Under the pieces are notes generated by a model. That model did not search any database and was not told where the DNA came from. It saw nothing but the letters and a program-made list of their open reading frames with translations. The position numbers and the translations under genes were made by a program. Of a DNA stretch of 14,500 nt, positions 1-6,557 are shown piece after piece (positions within the stretch are counted from its first letter, which is position 1; each line of letters starts with the position of its first letter). The DNA lies in NCBI GenBank assembly GCA_023387555.1, contig JAEWHY010000168.1, forward strand, positions 1 through 14,500. The letters are read 5' to 3'. Source of the stretch: Pseudomonadota bacterium (lineage in GTDB: Bacteria > Pseudomonadota > Alphaproteobacteria > Rhizobiales > Xanthobacteraceae).

Positions 1-18
1 TTTCCGGTTTCGGTTTCC

Positions 19-666
19 CTAACGGCGGTCGAGTTCGTTGGGGGTCCGGCCCGGACGCGCCCGGTAGACCGGCAGCGACCAGCCGCGCTGCAGCGCAAGA
101 CCCCGGATCACAAGGCAGATTGCAAAACCGGCAGTGGCCGCGGCAGTGGGCGGGACCCCGGTTTCGGCGCCGACGACGAAGACGGTGGCCCCGGCAAGCG
201 CCGCGGTGGCATAGATTTCCTTGCGCAGGATGATCGGGATTTCGCCGCCCAGGACGTCACGGACCACCCCGCCGAAGGTTCCGGTGATGACGCCCATGAC
301 CACGGCAATAAAGGCGCCGGCCCCGCTCTCCAGGGCCTTGTCCGCCCCGACCACGCAGAAAAACGACAGGCCGAGCGCGTCAAGCCAGAGCAGCAGGCGG
401 AAGCGTGATTCCGGGATATGGGCCGTGAAAAACACGATCCCTGCAACCGCAATGCAGACCCCGACGTAGACCGGCTGCTGGACCCAGAACACCGGCGTCG
501 CCCCCAGCACGAGGTCGCGCAGGGTCCCGCCGCCGATCCCGGTGACGGTCGCCAGCAGCGCAAAGCCGACAATGTCCATCTGCTTGCGCGAGGCCACCAG
601 CGCGCCGGTGACCGCGAATACGGCAACGCCGAGCAGATCGAGCGTGGTGATCAGGGTCGACAGCAT
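19..666 (-). CDS. TRIC/YadS-family (UPF0126) membrane protein, putative cation channel
   Basis: This 215-residue, strongly hydrophobic protein belongs to the bacterial TRIC/UPF0126 family (YadS and YicG in E. coli). Members form small trimeric cation channels in the inner membrane, and some are linked to glycine or potassium transport; the substrate here is unknown. The protein shows the family's duplicated three-helix plan plus a last helix. Two equivalent glycine-rich motifs followed by Arg-Asp stand in the two halves (GIGGGTLRDL near residues 43-52, GTFGGVVRDV near 128-137). The length is normal for the family. The start is an ATG at 666 with a G-rich sequence 4-8 nt upstream, a weak ribosome site. 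The charged C-terminal tail (from about residue 200) is probably cytoplasmic. The gene is divergent from the secreted-protein gene at 818, with 151 nt between them for both promoters. The family call is firm; the transported ion is not known. Confidence 0.9.
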   Translation of the reverse strand: MLSTLITTLDLLGVAVFAVTGALVASRKQMDIVGFALLATVTGIGGGTLRDLVLGATPVFWVQQPVYVGVCIAVAGIVFFTAHIPESRFRLLLWLDALGLSFFCVVGADKALESGAGAFIAVVMGVITGTFGGVVRDVLGGEIPIILRKEIYATAALAGATVFVVGAETGVPPTAAATAGFAICLVIRGLALQRGWSLPVYRARPGRTPNELDRR

Positions 667-817
667 ATTGCCCCCGGCCCGGTCGCTCGGCCCCTGCCTT
701 CCAATGACCCGATTTGATGGTACATTGCGAAGGTTGCCTGCCCGGCCACTTTGATACCGCTATGCCCGGCTGCGCGGCGAAACGCAAAACCGAAATCCTC
801 CCGCACAAAGTCCGAAC

Positions 818-1783
818 ATGCTGCGAACGGCCCTGCTGTTATTTGTCCTGTTTCTGGCCGGCCCGTCGAAGGCCGCGGAGGCGGTGTTTCCGGTCGGCTC
901 ATACGTCGGCCTCGTCCCGCCCACCGGGATGACGGCCAGCCCCAGCTTTCCCGGCTTTGAGGATCGCGATCGCAAGGCCGCGATCCTGCTCACCCAGGTC
1001 CCAGGGGCGGCCTACGAGCAATTTCTGAAGGCGATGAGCTCGGGCGCGATCGATATTCCGGGCGTCAGCAACGCCAAGCGCGAATTATTGCTGACCGAAA
1101 GCGGCGCGGCGCATCTCGTGGTCGGCGACCAGGAGGCCGAGGGCACCAAATTCCGCAAATGGCTGATGATCACGCGTCGCAACATCACCGGACAGGGCGG
1201 CGACATGCCGTTCTCGTTCGTGATCACGGCGCAGGTTCCGGCCGAGGCGAGCGAAGCCTATCCCGACGAGGTGATCCGCAAGGCGCTGACCACCGTGGCC
1301 CTGCGCCCGGCGATCCCGCCGCAGGAAATTCTCGACCAGATGCCGTTCCGGGTCACCGAACGGGCCGGCTTCGAAGGCGTCAGGCTTCTGGCGCCCCGCC
1401 AGGCGGTGATGCTGACCGAGCGCGGCGGCCCGGACGACCTGCAGAACAATGAAGCCGTTCTGATGATATCGATCGGCACCGGCGCGCCGCCGAAGGCCGA
1501 GGATCGCGCCAGCTTCGCGCAGAACGTGCTGCGCAATATCCAGGGCTTCAGCAACCTCAAGATCCTGTCTCAGGACAATATCCGGGTCGGCGGCCAGCCG
1601 ACCCACGAGATCCGGCTCGAGGGCCAGACCGCGGGCGACAATACCGATGTCGTGATCGTGCAGTGGATGCGCTTCGGGGTCGCCGGCTTCATCCGCGTCG
1701 TCGGCATTTCGCCGAAGCCGAGCTGGCCGGACAATTTCACCCGCTTCCGTCAGGTCCGCGACGGCATAAACGCGCGGGAGTAA
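818..1783 (+). CDS. Secreted protein of unknown function with two similar domains
   Basis: I do not recognise a named family for this 321-residue protein. It begins with a clear Sec signal peptide: Met-Leu-Arg, a hydrophobic run at residues 5-15, and a likely cleavage site after Ser-Lys-Ala at residue 19, so the mature protein should be periplasmic or exported. The mature part reads as two copies of one alpha/beta unit, about residues 24-165 and 177-318. Each has an 'F-x-V' strand, an 'AhLhh' strand, a helix, a 'GhSNhK' turn (residues 82-86 and 243-247) and an ending with Pro-Asp plus an amphipathic helix. The look is loosely like DcrB/PsbP-type folds, which is only an inference. No cysteines or obvious catalytic residues stand out. 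The gene converges on hicA with 2 nt between the stop codons. No good Shine-Dalgarno sequence precedes the ATG. Confidence 0.85.
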   Translation: MLRTALLLFVLFLAGPSKAAEAVFPVGSYVGLVPPTGMTASPSFPGFEDRDRKAAILLTQVPGAAYEQFLKAMSSGAIDIPGVSNAKRELLLTESGAAHLVVGDQEAEGTKFRKWLMITRRNITGQGGDMPFSFVITAQVPAEASEAYPDEVIRKALTTVALRPAIPPQEILDQMPFRVTERAGFEGVRLLAPRQAVMLTERGGPDDLQNNEAVLMISIGTGAPPKAEDRASFAQNVLRNIQGFSNLKILSQDNIRVGGQPTHEIRLEGQTAGDNTDVVIVQWMRFGVAGFIRVVGISPKPSWPDNFTRFRQVRDGINARE

Positions 1784-1785
1784 AT

Positions 1786-2022
1786 TTAAAGCAGCCTGCT
1801 GAATTCATCAGGGGTGAAACCCGCCTGACGCAGGATGGACCTGATGGTGCCGGGCTTCAAATCCCGGCCGCCGTGTACGGGGACAACGACAGTCCGCGTC
1901 GGGTCGCCGGGATAGACCAGGACGTGATGGCTGCCGACCACGCGGTCGATGACAAAGCCGGCTCTTTGCAAGACCTGAACGACGCGCCTCCCGCTGACCG
2001 CCGGGAGCCGGCCGCCAACCAC
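1786..2022 (-). CDS. hicA: HicA-family toxin (mRNA interferase) of a HicBA pair
   Basis: HicA toxins are small ribonucleases with a double-stranded-RNA-binding-like fold that cleave mRNA and stop growth unless bound by HicB. This 78-residue protein has the whole pattern. An N-terminal 'SGRRVVQVLQRAGF' helix (residues 10-23) leads to the Gly-Ser-His motif with the probable catalytic histidine at residue 32. The C-terminal segment (HGGRDLKPGTIRSIL, residues 50-64) is typical of the family. The start is a GTG at 2022, one base after the TAG stop of hicB, so translation is probably coupled. The order antitoxin-toxin is the reverse of the classical E. coli hicAB. The frame is intact and the key histidine is present, so the toxin is likely functional. 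It converges on the gene ending at 1783. Confidence 0.9.
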   Translation of the reverse strand: MVGGRLPAVSGRRVVQVLQRAGFVIDRVVGSHHVLVYPGDPTRTVVVPVHGGRDLKPGTIRSILRQAGFTPDEFSRLL

Positions 2023-2023
2023 G

Positions 2024-2257
2024 CTACGCCGCCACCGTCACGCGGCGGATTTCAGGCTGCGCGTCTGACGGAATCGCCATGCCGTTATCGCGCCGATAGG
2101 CAACGATCGCCCTGATGGCTTCCTGGGCGTTGGCGAGCGCCTCCTCTTCGGTGTCGCCTTCCGTGACCACCTCAGGAAGCGCCGGCACGAGCACGGTGAA
2201 ACCGCCATCCTCCTGCGGCTGCAGAACCACCGAAAAGCTGAAGTCCTGCAATGCCAT
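2024..2257 (-). CDS. hicB: HicB-family antitoxin (short form)
   Basis: This 77-residue protein is the partner of the HicA toxin next to it. It has the HicB partially degraded RNase-H-like fold: a 'FSVVLQPQEDGGFTVLVPAL' beta region (residues 7-26), the acidic 'EGDTEEEALANAQEAI' helix (33-48), and a final 'IRRVTVAA' strand. It ends there, without the extra C-terminal helix-turn-helix or ribbon-helix-helix segment of longer HicB proteins, so DNA binding by HicB alone is uncertain. I chose the ATG at 2257 because a GGAG lies 9 nt upstream and homologous proteins begin at this point. The frame is open further up to 2341, but that extension is translated through the inverted repeat at 2306-2344 and does not look like protein. 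hicB and hicA form one operon. Confidence 0.88.
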   Translation of the reverse strand: MALQDFSFSVVLQPQEDGGFTVLVPALPEVVTEGDTEEEALANAQEAIRAIVAYRRDNGMAIPSDAQPEIRRVTVAA

Positions 2258-2305
2258 TCGATGCAGCTCCAGGCCAGAGCGTTTTCGAGCGAGGTCGTCA
2301 ATACT

Positions 2306-2344
2306 CGAGTGTTTTCGCAGTTCGAAGAACCGCAAAAACACTCG
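2306..2344 (-). repeat. 39-bp inverted repeat / stem-loop between grpE and hicBA
   Basis: Two 18-base arms (2306-2323 and 2327-2344) match as inverted repeats at 16 of 18 positions around a 3-base spacer. If transcribed on the minus strand, both non-matching positions become G-U wobble pairs, so all 18 pairs form. On the plus strand they would be C-A mismatches. The element lies 57 nt after the grpE stop and 48 nt before the hicB ATG. No run of T follows it in either direction, so it is not a classical intrinsic terminator. It could be a 3' stem-loop of the hrcA-grpE mRNA, a leader structure of hicBA, an operator, or a genome-wide palindromic repeat. The local sequence is more AT-rich than its surroundings. 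Confidence 0.8.
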
Positions 2345-2401
2345 CTGGTTGCAAAATCATGGGCTGGAAACAGTGAGCGGTCAACAAGCCGCCCGGACGA
2401 C

Positions 2402-3010
2402 TTATTTCCCGTCCGCGTTGTCGTTCCCGGACGGCGCAGTCGCCTTCGGCCCGCCCTTGGAGACCGCGACCATGGCCGGACGCAGGATGCGCTCGCCGAT
2501 GACATAGCCCGGCTGGACCACCTGCACCACGGTGCCCGCGGGCACGGACGGATCCGGCACCTCGTACATCGCCTGATGCAGGTTGGGGTCGAACTTCTCG
2601 CCCTGCGGATCGATCTTGCGAATGCCGTTTTTCTCCAGGGCCCGGAGCAACTCCTTTTCGGTCAGCTCGACGCCCTCGATGAAGCCGGTGACCGCGGCAT
2701 CGGCGCCGGCCCGGACCTCGGGTCCGATCGTCTCGAGAGCGCGGCGGAAATTGTCGGCGACACCGAGCATGTCACGCGCGAACGAGGCAATGCCATATTG
2801 CCGTGCATCGGCGACCTCGCGCTCGGTCCGCTTGCGGAGATTTTCCATCTCGGCAAGGGTGCGCAGCAGCCGGTCCTTGAACTCGGCGGCTTCGTCGACC
2901 AGCAACGAAGGGTCGACATAGGGTTTGGAGACCTTGGGCTCGCTCTGGGGCTCCGCAGGGGCTGCGGAAGATTCAGAGACTGGCGCGTCAGGCCGTGGCG
3001 TATCGTTCAT
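2402..3010 (-). CDS. grpE: GrpE, nucleotide exchange factor for DnaK
   Basis: GrpE releases ADP from the Hsp70 chaperone DnaK and acts as a thermosensor in the cytoplasm. The 202-residue length is usual. The order of parts is right: an acidic, proline-rich disordered N-terminus (1-35), a long heptad-rich helix (about 36-75, including ENLRKRTEREVADAR), a four-helix-bundle region (75-125), and the C-terminal beta-wing domain. The wing carries the family signature: NLHQAMYEVPD (143-153), then VVQVVQPGYVIGERILRPAMV (161-181). A short variable tail follows. The start is the ATG at 3010; only a weak G-rich ribosome site precedes it. It follows hrcA by 66 nt on the same strand, the common hrcA-grpE operon. 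No dnaK or dnaJ is in the window. Confidence 0.97.
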   Translation of the reverse strand: MNDTPRPDAPVSESSAAPAEPQSEPKVSKPYVDPSLLVDEAAEFKDRLLRTLAEMENLRKRTEREVADARQYGIASFARDMLGVADNFRRALETIGPEVRAGADAAVTGFIEGVELTEKELLRALEKNGIRKIDPQGEKFDPNLHQAMYEVPDPSVPAGTVVQVVQPGYVIGERILRPAMVAVSKGGPKATAPSGNDNADGK

Positions 3011-3076
3011 CGCGGTGCGTCCCGGTGACGGTGTGTGGGCTTTAGCCCCGCCATATCGGAATTCAAAAGGTAAAAA

Positions 3077-4159
3077 TCAAGTTCCCGAGAGAATCCGGGA
3101 CACCACCTTTGCGGTATAATCCACCATTGGGATCACTCGCGCATAATTCAGGCGCGTCGGACCGATGACGCCGAGCACGCCAACGATCCGCCCCGCGGAG
3201 TCCCGATAGGGCGCGACGATGGTCGAGGAGCCGGACAGCGAGAACAGCTTGTTCTCCGATCCGATAAAGATGCGGACGCCCTCGGCGTGCTCGGCCCGGC
3301 CCAGAAGATCGACCACGCCGCGCCGGGTCTCGAGATCGTCGAACAGGAGACGCACCCGTTCGAGGTCATCGAGCGCCTTGAGATCGTCGAGCAGATGCGA
3401 CTGACCGCGGATGATCAGCTTGCGATCGTCGGTGTTGCCGCCCGACCAGCTGGCGAATCCCGCGGCGACGATCTTCTGCGTCAGCTGGTTGAGTTCGGCA
3501 CGGCCCGCCTCCAGCGCCTCCTCCATTTCCAGGCGCAATTCGGCGATCGTCTTGCCGCGAATCCGCGCATTCAGGAAATTCGAAGCCTCGACCAGCGAGG
3601 ATGTCGGGAGCCCGGCGGGAATATTGAGGATCCGGTTCTCGACCTGGCCATCCTCGGCGACCAGCACCACCAGCGCCCGCTCGGGCTCCAGCCGCACGAA
3701 CTCGATATGCTTCAGGTTGGTGTTGTGCTTGGTGGTCAGCACGACGCCGGCGGCGCGTGTCAGGCCGGACAGCAGGCCCGACGCCTGCGTCAGCACGTTC
3801 TCGTAGGATTGCCCGCGCCCGGCGACCTGCGCCTCGATCGCCCGCTTGTCGACCTCGTTGAGATCGCCGATCTGCATCAGCGCATCGACGAAGAAGCGCA
3901 AGCCGAGTTCAGTCGGCAGCCGGCCGGCCGAGGTATGCGGCGCGTAGATCAGCCCGAGCTGCTCGAGGTCGCTCATGACGTTGCGCTCCGAGGCCGGCGA
4001 CAGCGAGACCTGCAGCAGCCGCGAGATATTGCGCGAGCCGACCGGCTCGCCGGTGGCGAGATAGCTTTCGACGATTTGCCGGAAAATGTCGCGCGACCGC
4101 TCGCTCAGATCGGCGAGCGAGATGTGCGTCGCACCGATCGGGATGTCATGTGACGCCAA
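3077..4159 (-). CDS. hrcA: HrcA, heat-inducible transcription repressor
   Basis: HrcA is the repressor that binds CIRCE operators, in alphaproteobacteria mainly upstream of groESL, and needs GroEL for activity. This 360-residue protein has the winged-helix N-terminus (about 15-90, including DIFRQIVESYLATGEPVGSR and a 'LSPASERNVMSDLEQLG' recognition region), a GAF-like middle domain, and the C-terminal 'PMVDYTAKVVSRIL' ending. The length matches the family. The in-frame start is a TTG at 4159, supported by AAAGGAG 7 nt upstream; the nearby ATG at 4149 is in another frame. The gene leads an apparent operon with grpE. No CIRCE inverted repeat (TTAGCACTC-N9-GAGTGCTAA) is visible upstream, so simple autoregulation is not indicated. 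A weak heat-shock sigma-type promoter candidate lies at 4180-4209. Confidence 0.97.
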   Translation of the reverse strand: MASHDIPIGATHISLADLSERSRDIFRQIVESYLATGEPVGSRNISRLLQVSLSPASERNVMSDLEQLGLIYAPHTSAGRLPTELGLRFFVDALMQIGDLNEVDKRAIEAQVAGRGQSYENVLTQASGLLSGLTRAAGVVLTTKHNTNLKHIEFVRLEPERALVVLVAEDGQVENRILNIPAGLPTSSLVEASNFLNARIRGKTIAELRLEMEEALEAGRAELNQLTQKIVAAGFASWSGGNTDDRKLIIRGQSHLLDDLKALDDLERVRLLFDDLETRRGVVDLLGRAEHAEGVRIFIGSENKLFSLSGSSTIVAPYRDSAGRIVGVLGVIGPTRLNYARVIPMVDYTAKVVSRILSGT

Positions 4160-4179
4160 AGCAAGGCTCCTTTGCCCTG

Positions 4180-4209
4180 AAATTGACGATTCAGCGCGGC
4201 GATTTCAAG
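4180..4209 (-). promoter_or_regulatory. Candidate RpoH (sigma-32) type promoter of hrcA-grpE
   Basis: On the minus strand a CTTGAAA (4209-4203) is followed, 18 nt after its CTTG, by GTCAATTT (4187-4180). This fits the alphaproteobacterial heat-shock pattern at the -35 box and in part at the -10 box (CNATTT-like). The -10 box ends 20 nt upstream of the TTG start of hrcA, which leaves a very short leader that still contains the AAAGGAG ribosome site. It is read by eye only; the -10 match is imperfect. Confidence 0.3.
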
Positions 4210-4293
4210 CGCGGTCTGATCCGCCCCCCTTGCCGCCCCTTCGGGCCTGCCGGGCGAGCCCCGGAGAGCGGCGCCCCGCGCTGTCGCTGGCCC

Positions 4294-5736
4294 TCAAACC
4301 TTCCGCCCCAGCAGCAGGATCGTCCCGATCGGCAGCACGAAGCCGATGACGGTCGCCACGATCAGCAGGCCGCCGAGTTCGGCATAGTCGCCGCGCTGGA
4401 CCGCAAAAAACTCGTTGAGATATTTGGTCTGCAACTGGCCCGCCACCAGCGCCAGATTCATCAGCGAGGCCATCAGCGCGAACCACGTCGCGCGGTGCCC
4501 GGGCGGCGCATAGAAGGCGATCAAGGTCAGCAGCGGGATCATCGAAAGCTGCGCGAAGGGCGACGCCGCCGCGGTGTCGATGATCGCAATCGAGCGCGCG
4601 CCGATCCCGAACATCCGCTCGGTCCATTCGGCGATGCCGTAATACAGGCCGATGCTCGGCAGTGACAGGATGGTGCCGATGATGGCGAGCCAGAACAGCG
4701 TCCTGGTCACCGAATATTCGGTGAGCTGCTTGGCGAACAGCCACATGCCGAGGATCGCAAGCACGGCGCCGGTCTGCCGCAAGGCGCCATAGAACGCTTC
4801 ATCGAACTTCAGAACGTCGAGGGTGAACCAGAAATAGCCGTCGCCGACCGATGGCGTCGCGCGGAACGCAAAGATGATGATGCTGGTAAAGAGGATCGCC
4901 ATGCGCGACTTGTGGTCGAGTTCGCGCGTCACGAACACCAGCATCGTGCAGATCACCGCCATGGAGATGACGAAGATCACTTCCTGCGCGAAGGGGATGC
5001 CGCCGAGCGCGAGCGTGAGCACCACGGCGCCGAACACGAGTCCGCCGCCGAGGATCCGCCAGTCGATCGGACGCGGCGCAGCCTTTTCCTGCTCGATCAT
5101 CGACATGCCGGTGAGCGAGATCGCCGGGATCACGAGGCCCATCAGGAACACGGTCTCGCGCTCGAACATGCCCGCGAGAATGCCGGACAGGCCAGCGACC
5201 GCGACGATGCCAGCCGACAGCGACAGCCGTCCGATGACCTGCACCATGCCGAGTTCGGACCGGACGTCGTGCTCGGGCTTCGGCTGGCCTGCCGCATCGA
5301 CGCGGCTGACCACTTCGGTGGACATCGCATCCGCCACCACGTCCTGGATCACCGTGCCGAGCACGATCAGCAGCGCGCCGAGTACGTAGAGTTGATCCGG
5401 ACGCAGGAACGTCAGCCAGCCGCCCGCTGCGCCAGCCAGCGTCAACAGACCGCTCGCGGTGAACAGCGCGCCGATGGTGATGTAGGCACGGCGCTGCGAG
5501 CCGAAGATCGGCACGCAATCGACAAGTTCGCCGAACACCATCTTGATGGTCCAGGGCAGCGTCAGCCACACGCCGATGCTCGCGAGATCGGCCGGCGAAA
5601 GCTGCAACTGTTCCTTGATCCAGAAGTCCCGAGAGACATCGATCAGACCGAGCGCGCCATAGGCGAAATACACCATCACCAGCGGCAGATAGGCCGGGCG
5701 AAAGGCACGGATCGGTCGTAACAGATTGTCGAGCAA
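4294..5736 (-). CDS. MFS transporter of the folate-biopterin (FBT/BT1) family
   Basis: A 480-residue inner-membrane carrier with about 12 predicted helices. The first half carries the BT1/FBT-type signature: 'FGELVDCVPIFGSQRRAY' (residues 68-85), in the place of the family's D-x-hPIFGYRR-x-Y motif, then 'VIQDVVADAMSTEVV' (129-143). FBT carriers move folates, pterins or related compounds in protozoa, plants and cyanobacteria; the substrate of this alphaproteobacterial branch is not known and I do not assign one. The start is a TTG at 5736, preceded by a strong GGAGG 9 nt upstream; no ATG fits better. A stem-loop (5751-5774) abuts that ribosome site. The gene is divergent from rph (107 nt apart) and 134 nt upstream of hrcA on the same strand. 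It interrupts the hrcA/rph neighbourhood commonly seen in relatives. Confidence 0.88.
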   Translation of the reverse strand: MLDNLLRPIRAFRPAYLPLVMVYFAYGALGLIDVSRDFWIKEQLQLSPADLASIGVWLTLPWTIKMVFGELVDCVPIFGSQRRAYITIGALFTASGLLTLAGAAGGWLTFLRPDQLYVLGALLIVLGTVIQDVVADAMSTEVVSRVDAAGQPKPEHDVRSELGMVQVIGRLSLSAGIVAVAGLSGILAGMFERETVFLMGLVIPAISLTGMSMIEQEKAAPRPIDWRILGGGLVFGAVVLTLALGGIPFAQEVIFVISMAVICTMLVFVTRELDHKSRMAILFTSIIIFAFRATPSVGDGYFWFTLDVLKFDEAFYGALRQTGAVLAILGMWLFAKQLTEYSVTRTLFWLAIIGTILSLPSIGLYYGIAEWTERMFGIGARSIAIIDTAAASPFAQLSMIPLLTLIAFYAPPGHRATWFALMASLMNLALVAGQLQTKYLNEFFAVQRGDYAELGGLLIVATVIGFVLPIGTILLLGRKV

Positions 5737-5750
5737 GACCTTATTCCTCC
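5734..5750 (-). promoter_or_regulatory. Strong Shine-Dalgarno and TTG start of the FBT transporter
   Basis: Reading the minus strand, GGAGG (5750-5746) is followed by 9 nt and the TTG start codon at 5736-5734. This ribosome site decides the start in the absence of an ATG. Its first base directly follows the last paired base of the stem-loop at 5751-5774. Confidence 0.65.
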
Positions 5751-5774
5751 CGGATACGCCTTTTGGCGAATCCG
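5751..5774 (-). repeat. Stem-loop directly upstream of the FBT transporter ribosome site
   Basis: Two 10-base arms (5751-5760 and 5765-5774) are inverted repeats with one mismatch, separated by four bases (AAAA when read on the minus strand). In the transporter mRNA this gives a GC-rich hairpin with one U-U mismatch, ending exactly where the GGAGG begins. It lies in the 107-nt divergent region shared with rph, so it may instead be a DNA operator for one or both genes. Confidence 0.7.
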
Positions 5775-5843
5775 TGCTTGTCGGCCGCGACGGTGCCTCC
5801 TAAAAGCGATCCAGCCAACCTGCAAATCAAGAAGGACTGAACG

Positions 5844-6557
5844 ATGCGGCCAAGCCGCCGGGCCCCCGATGAAATGCGCGCCGTCTCGCTCGAGCGCAGC
5901 GTGGTCAAATATGCCGAAGGCTCCTGCTTTGTGAAGTTCGGAGATACCCATGTGCTGGTGACGGCGACCCTGGAAGACCGCCTGCCGCCCTGGCTCAAGG
6001 GTCAGGGACGCGGCTGGGTCACCGCCGAATACGGCATGCTGCCACGCGCCACTTCGGAGCGGACGCGGCGCGAGGCGGCGGCCGGCAAGCAGGGCGGTCG
6101 CACCGTCGAGATCCAGCGGCTGATCGGCCGCTCATTGCGCACCGTTGTCGATCTCGTGGCGCTCGGGGAGCGGCAGATCACCATCGATTGCGATGTGATC
6201 CAGGCGGATGGCGGCACCCGCACCGCCTCGATCACCGGCGGCTGGGTGGCGTTGCACGACTGCCTGCAGTGGATGAAGGCGCGCAACATGATCAAGACTG
6301 ACGTTTTGCGCGATCATGTCGCCGCGATCTCCTGCGGCATCCACAAGGGCACGGCGATCCTCGATATCGACTATGCCGAGGATTCCGACGCCGACACCGA
6401 CGCCAATTTCGTCATGACCGGCTCAGGCGGCATCATCGAGATCCAGGGCACTGCCGAGAAGACGCCGTTCAGCGAGGAACAATTCCTCGACTTGCTCAAA
6501 CTCGCACGCAAGGGCGTCGGCAAACTGGTCGACCTGCAAAAGCTGGCGGTGACGTGA
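5844..6557 (+). CDS. rph: Ribonuclease PH
   Basis: RNase PH is a phosphate-dependent 3'-5' exoribonuclease that trims the 3' ends of tRNA precursors; it works as a hexamer. The 237 residues cover the full family length. The phosphate-binding residues are at their canonical positions (Arg86; Thr125-Arg126 within 'DVIQADGGTRTASITG', 117-132). The acidic catalytic signature 'LDIDYAEDSDADTDANFVM' lies at about 173-191. The ATG at 5844 is supported by a GAAGGA 7 nt upstream. The gene overlaps rdgB by 4 nt, so the two are surely one operon. It is divergent from the FBT transporter. Nothing is missing, in contrast to the frameshifted rph of E. coli K-12. Confidence 0.98.
   Translation: MRPSRRAPDEMRAVSLERSVVKYAEGSCFVKFGDTHVLVTATLEDRLPPWLKGQGRGWVTAEYGMLPRATSERTRREAAAGKQGGRTVEIQRLIGRSLRTVVDLVALGERQITIDCDVIQADGGTRTASITGGWVALHDCLQWMKARNMIKTDVLRDHVAAISCGIHKGTAILDIDYAEDSDADTDANFVMTGSGGIIEIQGTAEKTPFSEEQFLDLLKLARKGVGKLVDLQKLAVT

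Noticed and set aside
2279..2301. A TTGACG on the minus strand (2301-2296) as -35 box of hicBA.
   Set aside because: At 17-nt spacing the -10 would be TCTGGC, a poor match, and the transcript would begin almost at the ribosome site.
2258..2341. An N-terminal extension of HicB by 28 residues.
   Set aside because: The extension is read through the inverted repeat, does not resemble HicB proteins, and a better ribosome site precedes the ATG at 2257.
4210..4293. GC-rich inverted segments after the FBT transporter as an intrinsic terminator.
   Set aside because: Several weak G/C pairings are possible, but none is dominant and no T-run follows.
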